Of a stretch of DNA of 64,000 bases, positions 49,019 through 61,488 are shown one piece after another. The position numbers and the translations under genes were made by a program. Numbering within the stretch: position 1 is the first letter of the stretch; each line of letters opens with the position of its first letter. The notes below the pieces were generated by a model. The model was not told the origin of the DNA and did no database searches. It saw only the letters and a list, made by a program, of their open reading frames with translations. The DNA is from Ascidia mentula (lineage: Eukaryota > Chordata > Ascidiacea > Phlebobranchia > Ascidiidae): the NCBI GenBank assembly GCA_947561715.1, contig OX387202.1, forward strand, positions 6,585,001-6,649,000, in the 5' to 3' direction.

Positions 49019-49842
49019 ACAAACATATATCCAAAGTTTCACGGTTCTACGTCAACTAAAAAATGTAGAAAACTGCACGAAAAGTAGTGGCGACCAAAAA
49101 TCGTAAACCTTTTTCGCTGTGGCGAAATTGACATCATATACAAGGCGCTCCCGTCGAAAAAAATGCATTTTCATGGGAGAAGGCGCCTTATATTGCAGAT
49201 TTCAAATAGTTTCAAACATAGGAGAATCCACAGATGACGTTACCTCAAAGGTCGGGACAAGGTTTTACATAATATAAAAATATTTCACTGTGACGTCACA
49301 AACCAGAGGCTTATTTGTCCCTGATCATCGGAAAAGCAAGGGTATAGCAGAAACAACTCTATACTTTGTACTTCGATGACGGGGAAGTTACGTTTTTTTG
49401 CTCAGTGACATTACATGACGAAATTTTTTGGTGTGAATTCATAACTTTAACCTCACCTTTAATTTGATGATTCCAACATTTCTAGTTACAACTATATTAC
49501 GAAAAATACAATACTGGTTGATTGTGGCGAATTAAATGAATCATTTATGACACGAACTTGTAGGCAACGCTACTATCGAACAAAAAGTGGTGCTATGACA
49601 GAATAACAGTGTTGTGTTGCATAATCAGCTAATTTGGTCGGTTTTTCTCGGCGGTCTTTGCCAGCCTCAAAATTCAATTACTTCTATCTTTTGCTATGAG
49701 TGGACAAAACGACAATGCTTAATGGACGGTTTGTCTCTGTCGTGTTTTGAAAAGTTTATGTATCACGTTAGCGATCATTTAATGCTGTAACAACAAGAAC
49801 ATCCTGTCCCAGTAACTGTTTTATTATTACACAACTAAATAA

Positions 49843-49881
49843 GACTTAATAGGTCGAAACAGCGGTCATCTGTCTGCAGCT
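49843..49881 (+). ncRNA. Hammerhead ribozyme remnant (5' half missing)
   Basis: GACTTAATAGGTC (stem II, weakened), GAAAC, a CAG/CTG stem III, GTC and TGCAGCT are present. The 5' stem I strand and CTGATGA are absent. Inactive remnant. Confidence 0.65.
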
Positions 49882-49993
49882 GTAATTAACATCAAAATTC
49901 GTTTGTTGCACTTGTTCACTTGTTGTCATCTGTTTAATGCAAAACTATACTAAACCATATTATATGCGCAAAAGAGCCATAATAATCAATAAG

Positions 49994-50053
49994 AGCTGCA
50001 GACAGGGTGTATACACGCACTGTTTCGACCTGTAAGGTCTCATCAGTGCAGCT
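49994..50053 (-). ncRNA. Hammerhead ribozyme, complete core (left arm)
   Basis: On the minus strand: stem I AGCTGCA/TGCAGCT, core CTGATGA, stem II GACCT-TAC-AGGTC, GAAA, CAG/CTG stem III extended by the self-complementary GTGTATACAC, and GTC. All invariant bases are present. This is the only intact copy of the second subfamily in the window. Confidence 0.87.
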
Positions 50054-50281
50054 GTTGATTTGGCACTGTGCTAGGTGGTAGACTAGCAGGCACACAGATT
50101 TCCACTTTGTGGTACCTTTCGGTCAATCGTCTTGTTTTGACCATAGTGCGCTCCACGTGGTTCGTCTGTGTTGATTGTTACCTAGTTTGGTACCTAACAT
50201 ATCGACGATTGACCGAAAGGTACCACAAAGTGGAAATCTGTGTGCCTGCTAGTCTACCAGCTAGCACAGTGCCAAATCAAC

Positions 50282-50341
50282 AGCTGCACTGATAAGACCT
50301 TCCAGGTCGAAACAGTGCGTGTATACACCCTGTCAGCAGCT
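50282..50341 (+). ncRNA. Hammerhead ribozyme, degenerate core (G8 to A, right arm)
   Basis: Same layout as the left arm, but the core reads CTGATAA (G8 to A) and the 3' stem I strand is AGCAGCT with one mismatch. Expected to be inactive. Confidence 0.78.
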
Positions 50342-50590
50342 CTTATTGATATACTAAACCAGTTTTACAATGTTTTCCATCTTACGCATAAGGCTTGCTG
50401 CCAGCAGTCGCACGACCAAAGCGCCTTCTATGCCGTCACGCAACAACAACCACGCTTTCGCACGATTTCGTTCGCAGCGGCAAACGTGCGACTTTGATCA
50501 GCTGTATCTCAGAAACCAGTCGTCGTATCAAGCTACTTTTTTCGCCAAAAATGTTTTAAAGTTATGACCATCTCTTAGTTTAATTATTAA

Positions 50591-52125
50591 CATGTTTTAT
50601 TTTTACCGTGTCACGTGTACTTTAAGTAGCGTCTGCCAAACGACCAACGGGCAGACAACGAAAGTTTCGTTCCCAGAACAGACTGTGATAAACATGTTTT
50701 CTTTAAATACATTAAAGAACCAGGAGGTAATGTAATGTTTGTGACGAGTTTAAACTGGGACTGTCGTGTTTTCAACTGATATCAAGTGATGATAGCAATC
50801 TGATCCGAAACTATGACGTATCATCACGGGACCAAGCGCTTACTAGACATTAGGGTACTTGTTGACAAGAATGTAGGACCGCGGACCTTTTATAACTATG
50901 TACGGTATATGAACACTCGACAAACTAGAGTCAATGATGCTTCCTAATCCCATCCCCTGATGTATCGCAGCTCCACCATAAGATGAGGTAACTACAGTAA
51001 ATCTTACTTATACAAACATTTTCCTGATTTGTTAGGTCGACAGACACACAACAGTTTGAATGAAATTCGTAACGTTTGATTGTACTGAATCGGGTTTAAA
51101 TCACACTCCAGATCTTCCTGGCAACCCATGCCCATTCCCGATCCATAGTTGCAACGATTTCCACGCTTACTCCAAATCATCAACGTATAAACGCGTCACA
51201 TCAAAATTATTATTACAATAGAACTGAGTTATTAAAATTGTTATGGTTGTTTGGCTTTAAATGGTCAACGGATACTGTCTGTTGACGCCCTCCAAAGTCT
51301 GGTGGGAATGTTTTGCCCGTTTTGCGAGAACCGATATGTGTCAACGCCAGGCGATGTTTGTCTGTACGTAAGAATACATGAGCGCTTGTGTCCACTGACT
51401 TTGGAACGTTTTTTGGGGGATGTGAGTGACACGAAATAGGTGTCAAATGGCACGGTTTCTGTGTAGCATTTAGTACAACAGTAATAATGCAGGGGTATAA
51501 CTGCCATGACAGCTTTGAGATGTAATAATTTGAAATTACTTTTCAAATTTTGCCAGATTAGACATCAATTTCTGAAGTGGTCCTATGTACTTATATTTAG
51601 TAATTTAGTCAAAAAGAACCAGAAAAACCTCTAATAATTGTATTGAATGTAACAAGTTTCTTGTTTAGACACAATTTGCTCAATATATACAAATCACAAA
51701 ACCTGTGCATGTTTTACGATTAAGTGCACTTATTGGATTACACGTGGATACAATTCACAAAGAAGTGCGTGTGACCAAGGCATGTGGCAATAACTTTGTG
51801 AACAGGCATTACATAATACGTAATTGATTCCGAATGTAAATAAATTTTACGTCACATCATGATACAAACACCGGGAATATATTTGGCTACAAAAGAAACA
51901 TTGTTTTAAACTAGGTCTTGTTGTTCAATATCATGTTTTTATGGTTTATTTGGATATTACTATATATACATACATAACGTACAAATAAGGAATATTTTAT
52001 TTAATTATGTCATAACCAAAATTTAGTGACTTTAATTATAACGATATTTTAAGGCTTAACAGTGGCCATCTGTCTCACAGAGTTGATTTTAAAATGTTTG
52101 TACGTTGTAAGCGAACTCTATTAAT
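50591..52125. other. Intergenic, no gene seen
   Basis: Between the dispersed repeat and the 3' end of transglutaminase 3. A 20-nt hammerhead-like scrap (AACAGTGGCCATCTGTCT, about 52058) is the only recognised item. Confidence 0.45.
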
Positions 52126-55100
52126 TTACTCGATGCGGATCGACTTGGCAGCTTTCACGTTCTTGAACTCATTCGCGTCGAAGTCGGCGTAGAGATAAGT
52201 TCTTCCGCTTCTGTATGGACGAACCTCCACTGGAGCACTCTTGAAAGTTTCACCAGGTGCGATTGGGCCACTGAAAGCAGACAGGTTAAAACATAAAATG
52301 GACCTGTCTTGTGGTTTGGAAAAAGAGACTTCAGATAAAATTGTATCAGTAATCGTCAAACTACGATGCTGAGGGATAATTGAATCGAGATTGGTATGAA
52401 GGGATATTTTTTTTTTGCTACAGGCCAAAATATTCAATACCAGCAGTTACATACTTGGCTTTCACTGTCTTTCCTGTGGTAACTCCGGATGCTTCAATGG
52501 TGAAAACTCCGTCCGTTAAAGTTACGGGAAGTGAGTTAGTGATGGTGAAAGATATCTCACTGTATTGACGACGTAGCAATGTGTCCGCGCACTGTTAACG
52601 GGAATTGGAATGTTTGTAACGAAAATTGAGGTACATGTGACCAAATAGGCCTGCAGTGGATTTCAACCAAAGAAATCTTGCGGACACAAATACAATTATG
52701 GGTACGCCAACAATCGTTGATAGTTTTCAAGGGACATCAACAAGAAAACAGGTTAACAATTATTGCCTTAGTGAACAGTATGCATGAGGCCAATTCTGCA
52801 TGAGGCCAAAAATCAAATGTACCTCAATTTTGAGACAATCTGGGTTGCCGACTTGAATGTCGTAAGTATCCACATACAAGTTGTTTGTTTCCTTCACACG
52901 TGCTGTTGTCGTCACTCGAATCACGTTGTTATCGACCAGAAGATGTCCGTACTCACCAAACGGAAGCAAGATATCTTGTTCGATAGCTGTTAGAATAGTG
53001 TTGCTATGATACACAAAGTACTTACTAAAATTATATTCGATACATATTTAAAAAACATTATATACAAGCAACGTTGGCCTAACAAAGTACTTTTGATTCT
53101 AGTAAAAAAAGACAGAAAAGCAATATATTTTCTGTTTGTAGAACCTTGTCCAGCAGAATAAGAATCTTCTTTCCTCGAACGCTTGATAAACGACTTGCGG
53201 CTTCCGTTGTTGAGCAAAGTGTGCATGACGGTCGTCACCATAATATTGTGGTTGTCGGCTGTTGTATTTTGGACCTTTAAATTAACGTACAAGGTTAACA
53301 TTTAGTATATAAAAATGTAATTACTCGGGTATAGAAAAGCTCTGGCGAAATATTATAAGGAACATTACAATGTTGTTTTACTGCTACATACACAGGGCCC
53401 AAACAGCCCAATGTCCGTTGAATAAAAACTTGTTCCTATGTCTATTTAACAACAAAAGCATTCGGTTTTCGAAAATTCTGGCTAAACTATCAAGTTTCAA
53501 CTATTAACTCACCACAACTTTGACAGTGATAGGTTTTCCGTTAATGGTATCACCAACTGGTTTAATATCGATGGTAATTGCTCCTTCATCCTTAATGACG
53601 AACTTGTCGTGGTAATCAGCTTTGCGACCATGAGCGTAAGCTCGCTCAAAAGCAGTGCGTTCTTCTGAAGAGTCTGTGATGGCAAAACACGAGGTGGTAA
53701 AGATTTTGCACTTGAAGATTTTGCACCAAAAATGCCATGCAAATTCAATATGACTAGTTAATGTAGCGTTTGCTGCATATGTAATGTGTTTTTATATGTG
53801 CATATGCATATGTTGTTACTTTGTCGTTATTGTACATACCTATCCGATTGTTTCCTTACGCATTTGCATATTCAGTATTGTTATTCAAAACATTGAACCA
53901 GTTGTACCAACTTAACGGATATATGTGTCTTTAAGTAGGGAATTTACATACTTTAGGCTATATGTTTATCAGTCCACTTTGTACGGACCAAACATAATAA
54001 GTAGTTGAGAAAACTGTCGTTTAATGCAAGCGATCGAGTGACCATATACGTGATGCAACCTTTAGTAAAACGTCACCTTCGCCAAACTTGTAACTGGCGG
54101 TAACATCTTCACGAGCGTCGGATCCGACGGCCTTTGTGCTGATGAACCTTCCTACGTCACGCTTGTTGCGTTTCAGCATTCCAGTTACTTCACCACTTGC
54201 ATCAATCGACCACCAAACCACGTCAGCGTTGACCTGAAAAACAATTTTAGCATTTCCATTCCACATTTTTAGCAAGGCCTACAGTCCAGTATTGGGTGTA
54301 AAGACTTTACATTGAAAGCTAAAAGTCAATTACAACTTTTTGCTGGCTTCTACAGCGAGGTATTTAAGTTAATTATGTGCGTTCCCACTTATTAGTTAGT
54401 GACGTATGCGCCTGTGACGTATCTTAATGTATAAGCCTACAAAATATACACGGGTGTACACGGTTTTGTGTGTGTCATGTACTGTTTTTCGGTTGATTTA
54501 ACGCGTATCGAGATTAAAAAAAAAACTTTGCAGGTAGAGAACGTGATTAGGCTTGATCACCACTATCAGATTGTGTAGCCAACAACAAATCATTTGATTT
54601 AATGATACGCGAAACACCACGCGTTGGTACATTTTGTTGCGTACATTAGAGCATTGACAATTGTATTAAGTACAAATGTTCATCAAAAGCCTACAATTGT
54701 TAGGGACAGGGCAGCGTTGCAACAACAGGGCAAAGTAGTGTAGTAGTTTTCAAGGATTAGGGTTGATGCAGTATACAGTTAACTATTCTTATGGGTAATA
54801 TTGTACCTCGCCAAAGACGAAGTTAGTGTCACTGCCGATGAAAATTTCTCCGCTCTTGACAGCTTTCACTGGAGCTGGACCACATTGCATTATTCCACTG
54901 CTCACCTCCTGCGGGGTCGCATCAACAGCTTGCCACCCGTCGTAACCTGTAGGTTAAACTTTAATATTACCGTTTGTCAAATACGCATCATGTATTGGTA
55001 ATATACGATAGAGAAAAACTATTTGTTAAATATAGTACAAGAACAGTAAGGTCTTTTCTTATTTCCTATTATGAAATATTAAGTTTCGAATTTTAAAGAA

Positions 55101-58100
55101 ACTTTTTTAAGAAAATTACCACAAAGAAATTGTACAAATGTTATTTTAAGCACACACACCTTTGGGCAAATCGTGTCGCTTGAAGTAACCCTCGTTCCAG
55201 ACGTGGAAATTCCATATAGAATCTCCAGTGCTGTCAACCTCCTCTCCTTCTTCATCAATGAATTTGTCGATGGTCATGTTGAACTCAGTGTCATGAGCTG
55301 ACCTGAAGTTGGTGATCGATCGAGCAGGGATTCCAATAGCACGAAGAGCTGTGTGTAAAAGACATAGCATAGGCTGAACGATGTGTTAAATGCGCTATTT
55401 CAATAAAAAGGGTAAATCAATAAAATAGTACAAAATGTAGAAATGAATCCGAAAACAGGTCTCTATTTTTATTTTGCAGGAAGAAGAAAAGGGTATTTCT
55501 CCATAGATAAGTCAAAAAGATTTTCGAGTACTGACCAAACTTACGTCAAAGTAATCTTTCACAAAAAAATTCAAAAAATGCACCTGTTGTTAGGACTCCA
55601 GAGAAGACCCAGCACTGTCCATATTTTACAGGTTCGTTCTTCTCATTCCATTGTTTCATGATCTGAACACTTCCACTCCAACTCGTAGGACTTTTGCCGT
55701 CGCTGTAATCACCACTCCAGTTACCCCACAAGATGCCATCGTCGTCGTTGCAATTTACCTGAAAATAATAGAATTAACTTTTAATGAGGAAATTCAAAAA
55801 GAGTGACAGACGATCGATGAGAATATGATATTTGATTTGAAACAGAAATATCAACTTCGCCCATTTTCATTGTTAGTTCCGGACTGAGAAGAACAACATT
55901 CAAAACACAAGGAAGTCCAATAGTGAGTCATGAACCCATTCACCAACATGTCAAATCAAATAATTTAAATGCGTTAAAAATACAGGGAGCAAATTGAGAG
56001 AATGATAGAAATAATACTATACTGTATTCATCATTTTTAAGTAACTGTTTCTGTATTGTGATGTTATTTTATTGGATTTTGCTGAATGGTATTATTAAAA
56101 AAGGGCTCATGCTTTACCAGCATCTTATTTCCACTTAACCAAGCACGTTCTTGAGGTTGCCGCAATGCAAAAGAGTGGATTTTCAAGCATAATGATTAAA
56201 CTGCAGTTCAGCAAAATTGTCTAATAAATTCACAGCAGAATGTTAAACATATGCACATTGACCCTCCACATGCTGCAAAAAGATGCTTTCAAAAAAATCT
56301 TACCATAGCCGACAACACCCTGCTGCAATATGCAGGCGAAGATCGTTTCTTCAAACTCTTTTCTGGATTTTTCATCGCCCGCGAATCTTTGCGCAGAAGT
56401 TTAAGAGCGATGTCCAGAATTCCTTCTTCAAATTGACCGAAAAGCCAATCCATGCCGCCAATCTTATAATACTGACCAAAGTAGATTTTGCCAGTATCGT
56501 TGAGAACGTACTCGTCCCTGTCTGTTGAGCTTTCCATGTAACAATCATCACCTGTTAAGATTTCAAGGAAATAATTACTATCGTATAGTAAAAATCCTAA
56601 GTTTTGGCAGTTTGCCAATAGTTAGCAAATATTTATTTCTGATTGTTCAAAACTGTTTACTTAAAAAATTAGGTCTTAAACAAAGCCAATCAACCATACC
56701 TGGACTGAAGGGGTTGAAGATGACAATGATGTCAGGTTTTGTTGTACGTTCCGTCTTCTTTCCATCCTCAAGCTCACTCGTGATCTCGACCGTGAGTTTG
56801 TAGCGACCGATGATCGCGTCAGATGGGATGTTGACGTCCACACTTATCTTCTTCAACTCGTCATCCTGATTCATTAACATGGAAGTCCATTTGCTGCCTT
56901 GCAGTGTGTCCTTGATAGGAACACGTATCTTTGTTCCGCCTGCAATCGAGGGAGTCGAGCCTGCAGAAATTAACAATGAAGGATTCAATAATGTTTGTCA
57001 CCTGGAGCGTCCACACTTATAAACCACAAAACATGTAGAGAAATTCTGAATATAGAGAGGCTGACCCATATTGTTATTAACACTGTCATGTGTAAAAGAA
57101 GACGTTTTGGCAAAAACTTATGCAATCACCGCTTCTTAGTGGTGTGTGGCCGATAGCAAAATGACGTCAACACCCGCGCGAGCCTTATCTGTGACGTCGG
57201 TCTGGTCAGCTCCTTATAATGATGGAACTACACCAATCGCGTCATTCAAACTGATGATGGCATAAGGTTTTGCCGGAACGTCTTATTTTAAACATGACAG
57301 TGTTAATTGCAATATGGGCCAGTCTCTTAAACTCAGAATTATGAGAAAACCCGGGAGTTGTGTTCCCATGTAGAGAAATGTAATTGTGAAACTGACAACA
57401 GGCGTTATTCTATAGATAGAATAGCAAACTGCACGCTTTCGTCGACACAAAGTTTAGTCAACATGAAAACCTGTGCAAACGTGTTGAACATAAGGTAGTG
57501 TTACAAATATTAAATACATGAAACACAGTAATGTCCAAATGTACCACACGCTGAATAAAATGATCGTAAACCGCGCCTTACATTGACAAAATGATGGCTT
57601 AAGTGACTAAAAGATTGCGAACAATATTAACGGCCCTTGTCCATCATGCTTAAACCGATGAATTAATCTGCGCATTGAATCAGACAATTTCTGTTAGTTT
57701 GCCAAGCGGATTCTGGTGATATCCAGTTGATAATATGTCCATATTTGCGGTTATTTAGACTTTTACAATGCTTCCATGTCTATAATACCGAACATGCTAA
57801 TTTCTATTTCTCACCAATAGAAAATTCCAATACGACGTGGTCCTTGGCTGGGAGATAGGCCCGATTCTTGAAGTAGATATCAATGCTAAAGCGTTCCGCC
57901 CTGCGAACGACCAAGCTGTTATGGATGTATTTGTCGGTTCTGTGAGCTGTCGTGTTCTTTTCCTTTTGGTAATCTATCTTGAGCGGTTGAAGGACGGCAG
58001 CTGAAAATTGGAGGAAGGATATTGGGATATCAAACGTGAACACAATACCAAGTAAAATGGGAATAAGAAAATGCACGGAAACTTGCGTTTAGTACGAAAC

Positions 58101-59860
58101 CGGATGTTGATGCACATCAGTATCAGTGTTGTTATTTAAGCTTCTGTGCGTTATGTTCAAGATTCGTGTTCAAGACTGACAGCGAAAACGCCATGTTTAT
58201 AACACAAGAGTATACAAAACCTTCGACATCCCGTTTTTTTTTCAAAGAATTAGTCAAAAACATGAGGCAACATCAATAACATGAGAAGGAAAACCACCAA
58301 TAAAATTATATTTTGTATAATTTAATATCCATACTTTCTAAAAGTACAAACATCAGTGCTACAGGCTCTTAATAAAAAGTGTTATTAGGCCTTTTTGTTG
58401 CATTGTGGTACATGCACTTTGATTGAACTGTTTTGAACTTTGGAACAATGGTCGTGGTTAATATTTGTTTATATCAACAACAGTTCGTGCGAAGGAACCT
58501 TTATTGTGTGGCCATTATAAAATACCAAGTTTAATAGGTCGCGAATATTATTGCTACGCTGAGAGGAAGTTATGGTTGACGGTGGCCTGCCCTTAGCTTG
58601 CTGGGTTCTATTGTTGTAAACCAATGCTTATAGTTGGACACATCCATATGCATAACGTTTATAATACGGTTTTAACCAACACTTTAAAAGCCTAGCCTAC
58701 TGACCAATTCACTAGCAAAGTCCGGATATGTCACTCGAACGTTTTGCGCCGGCTCAGTATTTGATTAACTGGCAAGTAGCTGCTAAGCCTTAATGGGAAA
58801 AAGGCGAGCGCGCAAAGCAACGTGACACACCACAGACCTAAAATGCCTGTACAAAAAGCTTGATTTTTCCAACAGTTTAATTGCAAGAACTTTGACAATT
58901 CACACATTGTCGTATAACCAGCCACAAAGTTTTCCACAAAATGCTTTGCATATTTTTAAAATTTAACCCACCTGGAGCTGGTTCCTTCACCTTTTCCAGC
59001 CAACCCCTCACAGTCATTTCATCAACATTGTCATAGACGTAGTTGTCCAGAAGATATGGATTCCGTTGGATGTACTCGGATAGAAATCGCGGATTCTCGT
59101 CCAGAAACTCAGCCACTTCTTCCGATTCAGTCGCCTCTGCACAATAATATATAAGTTTGTATACGTTTACGTTCTTATTTCTATAACCCACTGAATATCG
59201 GACGTGACTCTCAGCACATTAAACTAATAACGCGACGGATGAGTAATTTGTGTTTTGCTCGCTACGCAAAACAGAAAATGTTACATAGCGTCGAAAATAC
59301 ACTTAAGGTGGCCTCACCTTTCGAAAACCATCCTCGAAACATCTTAAGGCAATGTAAGTTACTGAATATGTGACTAATTAGATAAAATAACTTTTCCGTT
59401 TGCTACTCGTTTGAACAACAATCGGGCATACACGAGGTTACAACTGTTGGAAAAGTTTAAGAACCGCCGTCGGTTAAAGATATCGCAAACAGCCGCGGGG
59501 CAGACATGTTATTGAACCACTTGTAGACTTTTTTGCAACAAATTTTCGGCGCAATGTGGTTGGAACAAAAGACCTTTCCAGAACATGTTGTTATTTTCCT
59601 CCAAAGGAAGCTTAAGTGCAATCGGCATAAAATATTGGGCATTTCTTTCATTAAAAATGAGAATCGGGAATCGATTTTCTGCATCATTGGACTCCGTGAT
59701 ACAAAATCAGGGTCATTAGTCAGTCATATAAGCAACTTTCTAACGAATGTCTACCGGCCAGCGTTTAATGCTTCGCCCAGAATCAAATGTAAACAAAACA
59801 AGTGATCACTACGTCACGCCAGGTACCTGCGGGCTTGTCCAGACTTTCGCTGTTTCCCAT
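52126..59860 (-). CDS. Transglutaminase, copy 3
   Basis: Fourteen exons (minus): 59860-59827, 59136-58972, 58000-57815, 56960-56700, 56551-56304, 55758-55584, 55348-55160, 54946-54807, 54233-54077, 53673-53513, 53274-53145, 52986-52823, 52591-52455, 52270-52126; 2292 nt, 763 aa. It starts MGNSESLDKPA (possible N-myristoylation). Helical module at about 13-66 (VAEFLDENPRFLSEYIQRNP). Triad Cys347 (YGQCWVFSG), His405 (NFHVWNE) and Asp428 (VDATPQE-like exon 8). C-terminal barrels end KSIRIE. Exon lengths equal those of copy 2 in all exons except exon 7 (+3 nt). With copy 2 it forms a tail-to-tail inverted pair. Likely a cytosolic or membrane-anchored cross-linking enzyme; substrates are unknown. 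Confidence 0.94.
57038..57346. repeat. MITE-like inverted-repeat element in transglutaminase 3 intron
   Basis: The left end (GACCCATATTGTTATTAACA then CTGTCATGT, about 57062-57091) is the inverted match of the right end (ACATGACAGTG.TTAATTGCAATATGGGCCAG, about 57291-57322). Weaker inverted similarity extends outward to ATTCTGA at both sides. The interior is non-coding. It sits in the intron between exons 57815-58000 and 56700-56960. A related end occurs at 3405-3560. Confidence 0.65.
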
Positions 59861-60923
59861 TTCCAAATGCTTTTTTTGCACTAGGTTGAAATGTTAAACT
59901 TTGATGCTACAGATCTACAGACACAAAAAATCAGCGTAATTTATTACACGATAATATATATAAGGGATCAAATAAGAAGGCGGTTACATTACAAGGACGT
60001 AGTTTACAAATATAGACGTGCGATCAGACAAATGTTGAACCGTGTAACCGCTAATCCAGAAATCCACGCATAGTGCCTATACAACATTCCGCTTGTACCA
60101 GCTATTATACCGGAGACTGTTAGCGTGTAATCACGTTTAGCTACTTAAAACGCCCACTGAATATTTCGGTAGCGGTAATAACTACACTGTTGGCCATAGC
60201 TACTCATAACCAGAGGCACATTTAAGACTAGCCCTCTGATTAAAGCTATGTGTGTCGAATTAAACTAGGCCAGCTATTATCAACAGTCTTAACGTAATGT
60301 TCAAACTATCCCCTGTACAATGCTGAACCTCCACATATTCACTAAAACGTTTTAATTCCGACTACATGTGCAGTTAACGATTCCCTGCTGCGTTATATAG
60401 AGGCTTTTAGAGTCTTCCGCTGCCTTTATTGCGGAGTTACCGGCGTTCTGGTGTAACTTCCTCTTCGATACTTTAAATAAAGGAACAATGGTATGACGAA
60501 ACCACGATGACGCAGCGATGCATCGAAATGAGTCAACACACTTCAATACATAATCAACCAGCGAACCCAGGTTTTGTCAAATGATACAAAAACTTTGTGC
60601 GGTATGTGAACACTTTCCTCATGTAGAACAACCTGTATCGAGGAATTTAAAATATGCTGAGTCAATGATGTTTACCTACATTGTCGACGTGTGTGCCAGA
60701 GGTGCACTACATGTGGTAACTGCAGCGACCCTCACTTCATGCATGTCATCGAACTGATTTAGAAAAACCCACATTACAGTTTACCACCAATATTGATGAA
60801 TGAGTGCGTATATTGCCATTCAGCAGTTTACCAAGCACGCTCCACAATAAACCGACTGGTCGATGTCACGTGGGTCTTATACTCACAGACGCTTATGATA
60901 TGCTCAAGCCACTTGAGCTGATT
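59861..60923. other. Upstream region of transglutaminase 3, no gene seen
   Basis: No exon or RNA gene is recognisable. The promoter of transglutaminase 3 should lie next to 59860. Confidence 0.4.
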
Positions 60924-61365
60924 GTAGGCAAATTCTCAAGCACACAAGAATCATTGTGTTATCCTTGATTTAAATTAAGTGAATATCACCGGGAGGACTA
61001 TACAGTCCTATTGATGTCGAACACACAAATGTACCTGGTAGTCAAAACTAGGTTATCTACACATTAGCCTTCTACAGAGGTCACTTAACACACTGGTCTA
61101 CCAGTACTGACAGGCTGTGCTAACGCAAAAACAACAGTCGCGATTCCAGCGCTTGCTTCCTATATACTCGCAGTGGTTTCCATTGTGGTTTTCGTTGTTG
61201 AGCGCATTCAAACTTTCTGACGTCAAAAACCACATGATTCCTTGGCTCGAGACGACTGTTCCTCGCTAGGGAAATTTCGAAGGCAAATCTTGCGCAAGGC
61301 TTACTGCTTCAATAATTTCCTGTCTGCTGCACCACATGGCGTTGCCACCAACATACGAGTCAAAG

Positions 61366-61488
61366 CAGAAGTAAAATCAGACTTTCGCATAGCAAGGCAG
61401 GATCGCCTCAGTGCGCAGGCCCTTTATATTTGGCGATATTCTGATCATAAGGCATGCCTTGGCTGCGAAGCCTATGAACCTTACGAGT
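61366..61488 (+). repeat. SINE copy in tandem unit 1
   Basis: GCATAGCAAGGCAGGATCGC, CAGGCCCTTTATATTTGGCG and CTGATCATAAGG match the SINE at 21588-22112, without the tRNA-like head. ACGAGTCAAAGCAG flanks both sides, a likely 14-bp target-site duplication. Confidence 0.7.

Larger units (their letters stand above)
49984..50350. repeat. Hammerhead palindrome: two 148-bp inverted arms around a 71-bp centre
   Basis: Arms 49984-50131 and 50203-50350 are the same length and inverted, starting ATCAATAAGAGCTG and ending CAGCTCTTATTGAT. Each arm ends with a hammerhead reading outwards from the centre. The arms differ by few bases, so it arose recently or is kept similar. The centre (50132-50202) continues the right-hand unit as in 44637-44857, so the left arm is a truncated inverted copy. 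Confidence 0.85.
49019..50590 (+). repeat. Dispersed repeat, copy 2, with hammerhead insertions
   Basis: Second copy of the repeat at 39336-40330. It is longer because it is interrupted by a hammerhead remnant (49843-49881) and the hammerhead palindrome (49984-50350). An 11-bp ATACTAAACCA occurs at about 49948 and again at about 50350, on either side of the palindrome, and may be a target-site duplication. No coding capacity seen. Confidence 0.65.

Noticed and set aside
52058..52075. Additional hammerhead at 52058
   Set aside because: Only an 18-20-nt scrap of the stem III/GTC region remains; no core or stem I.
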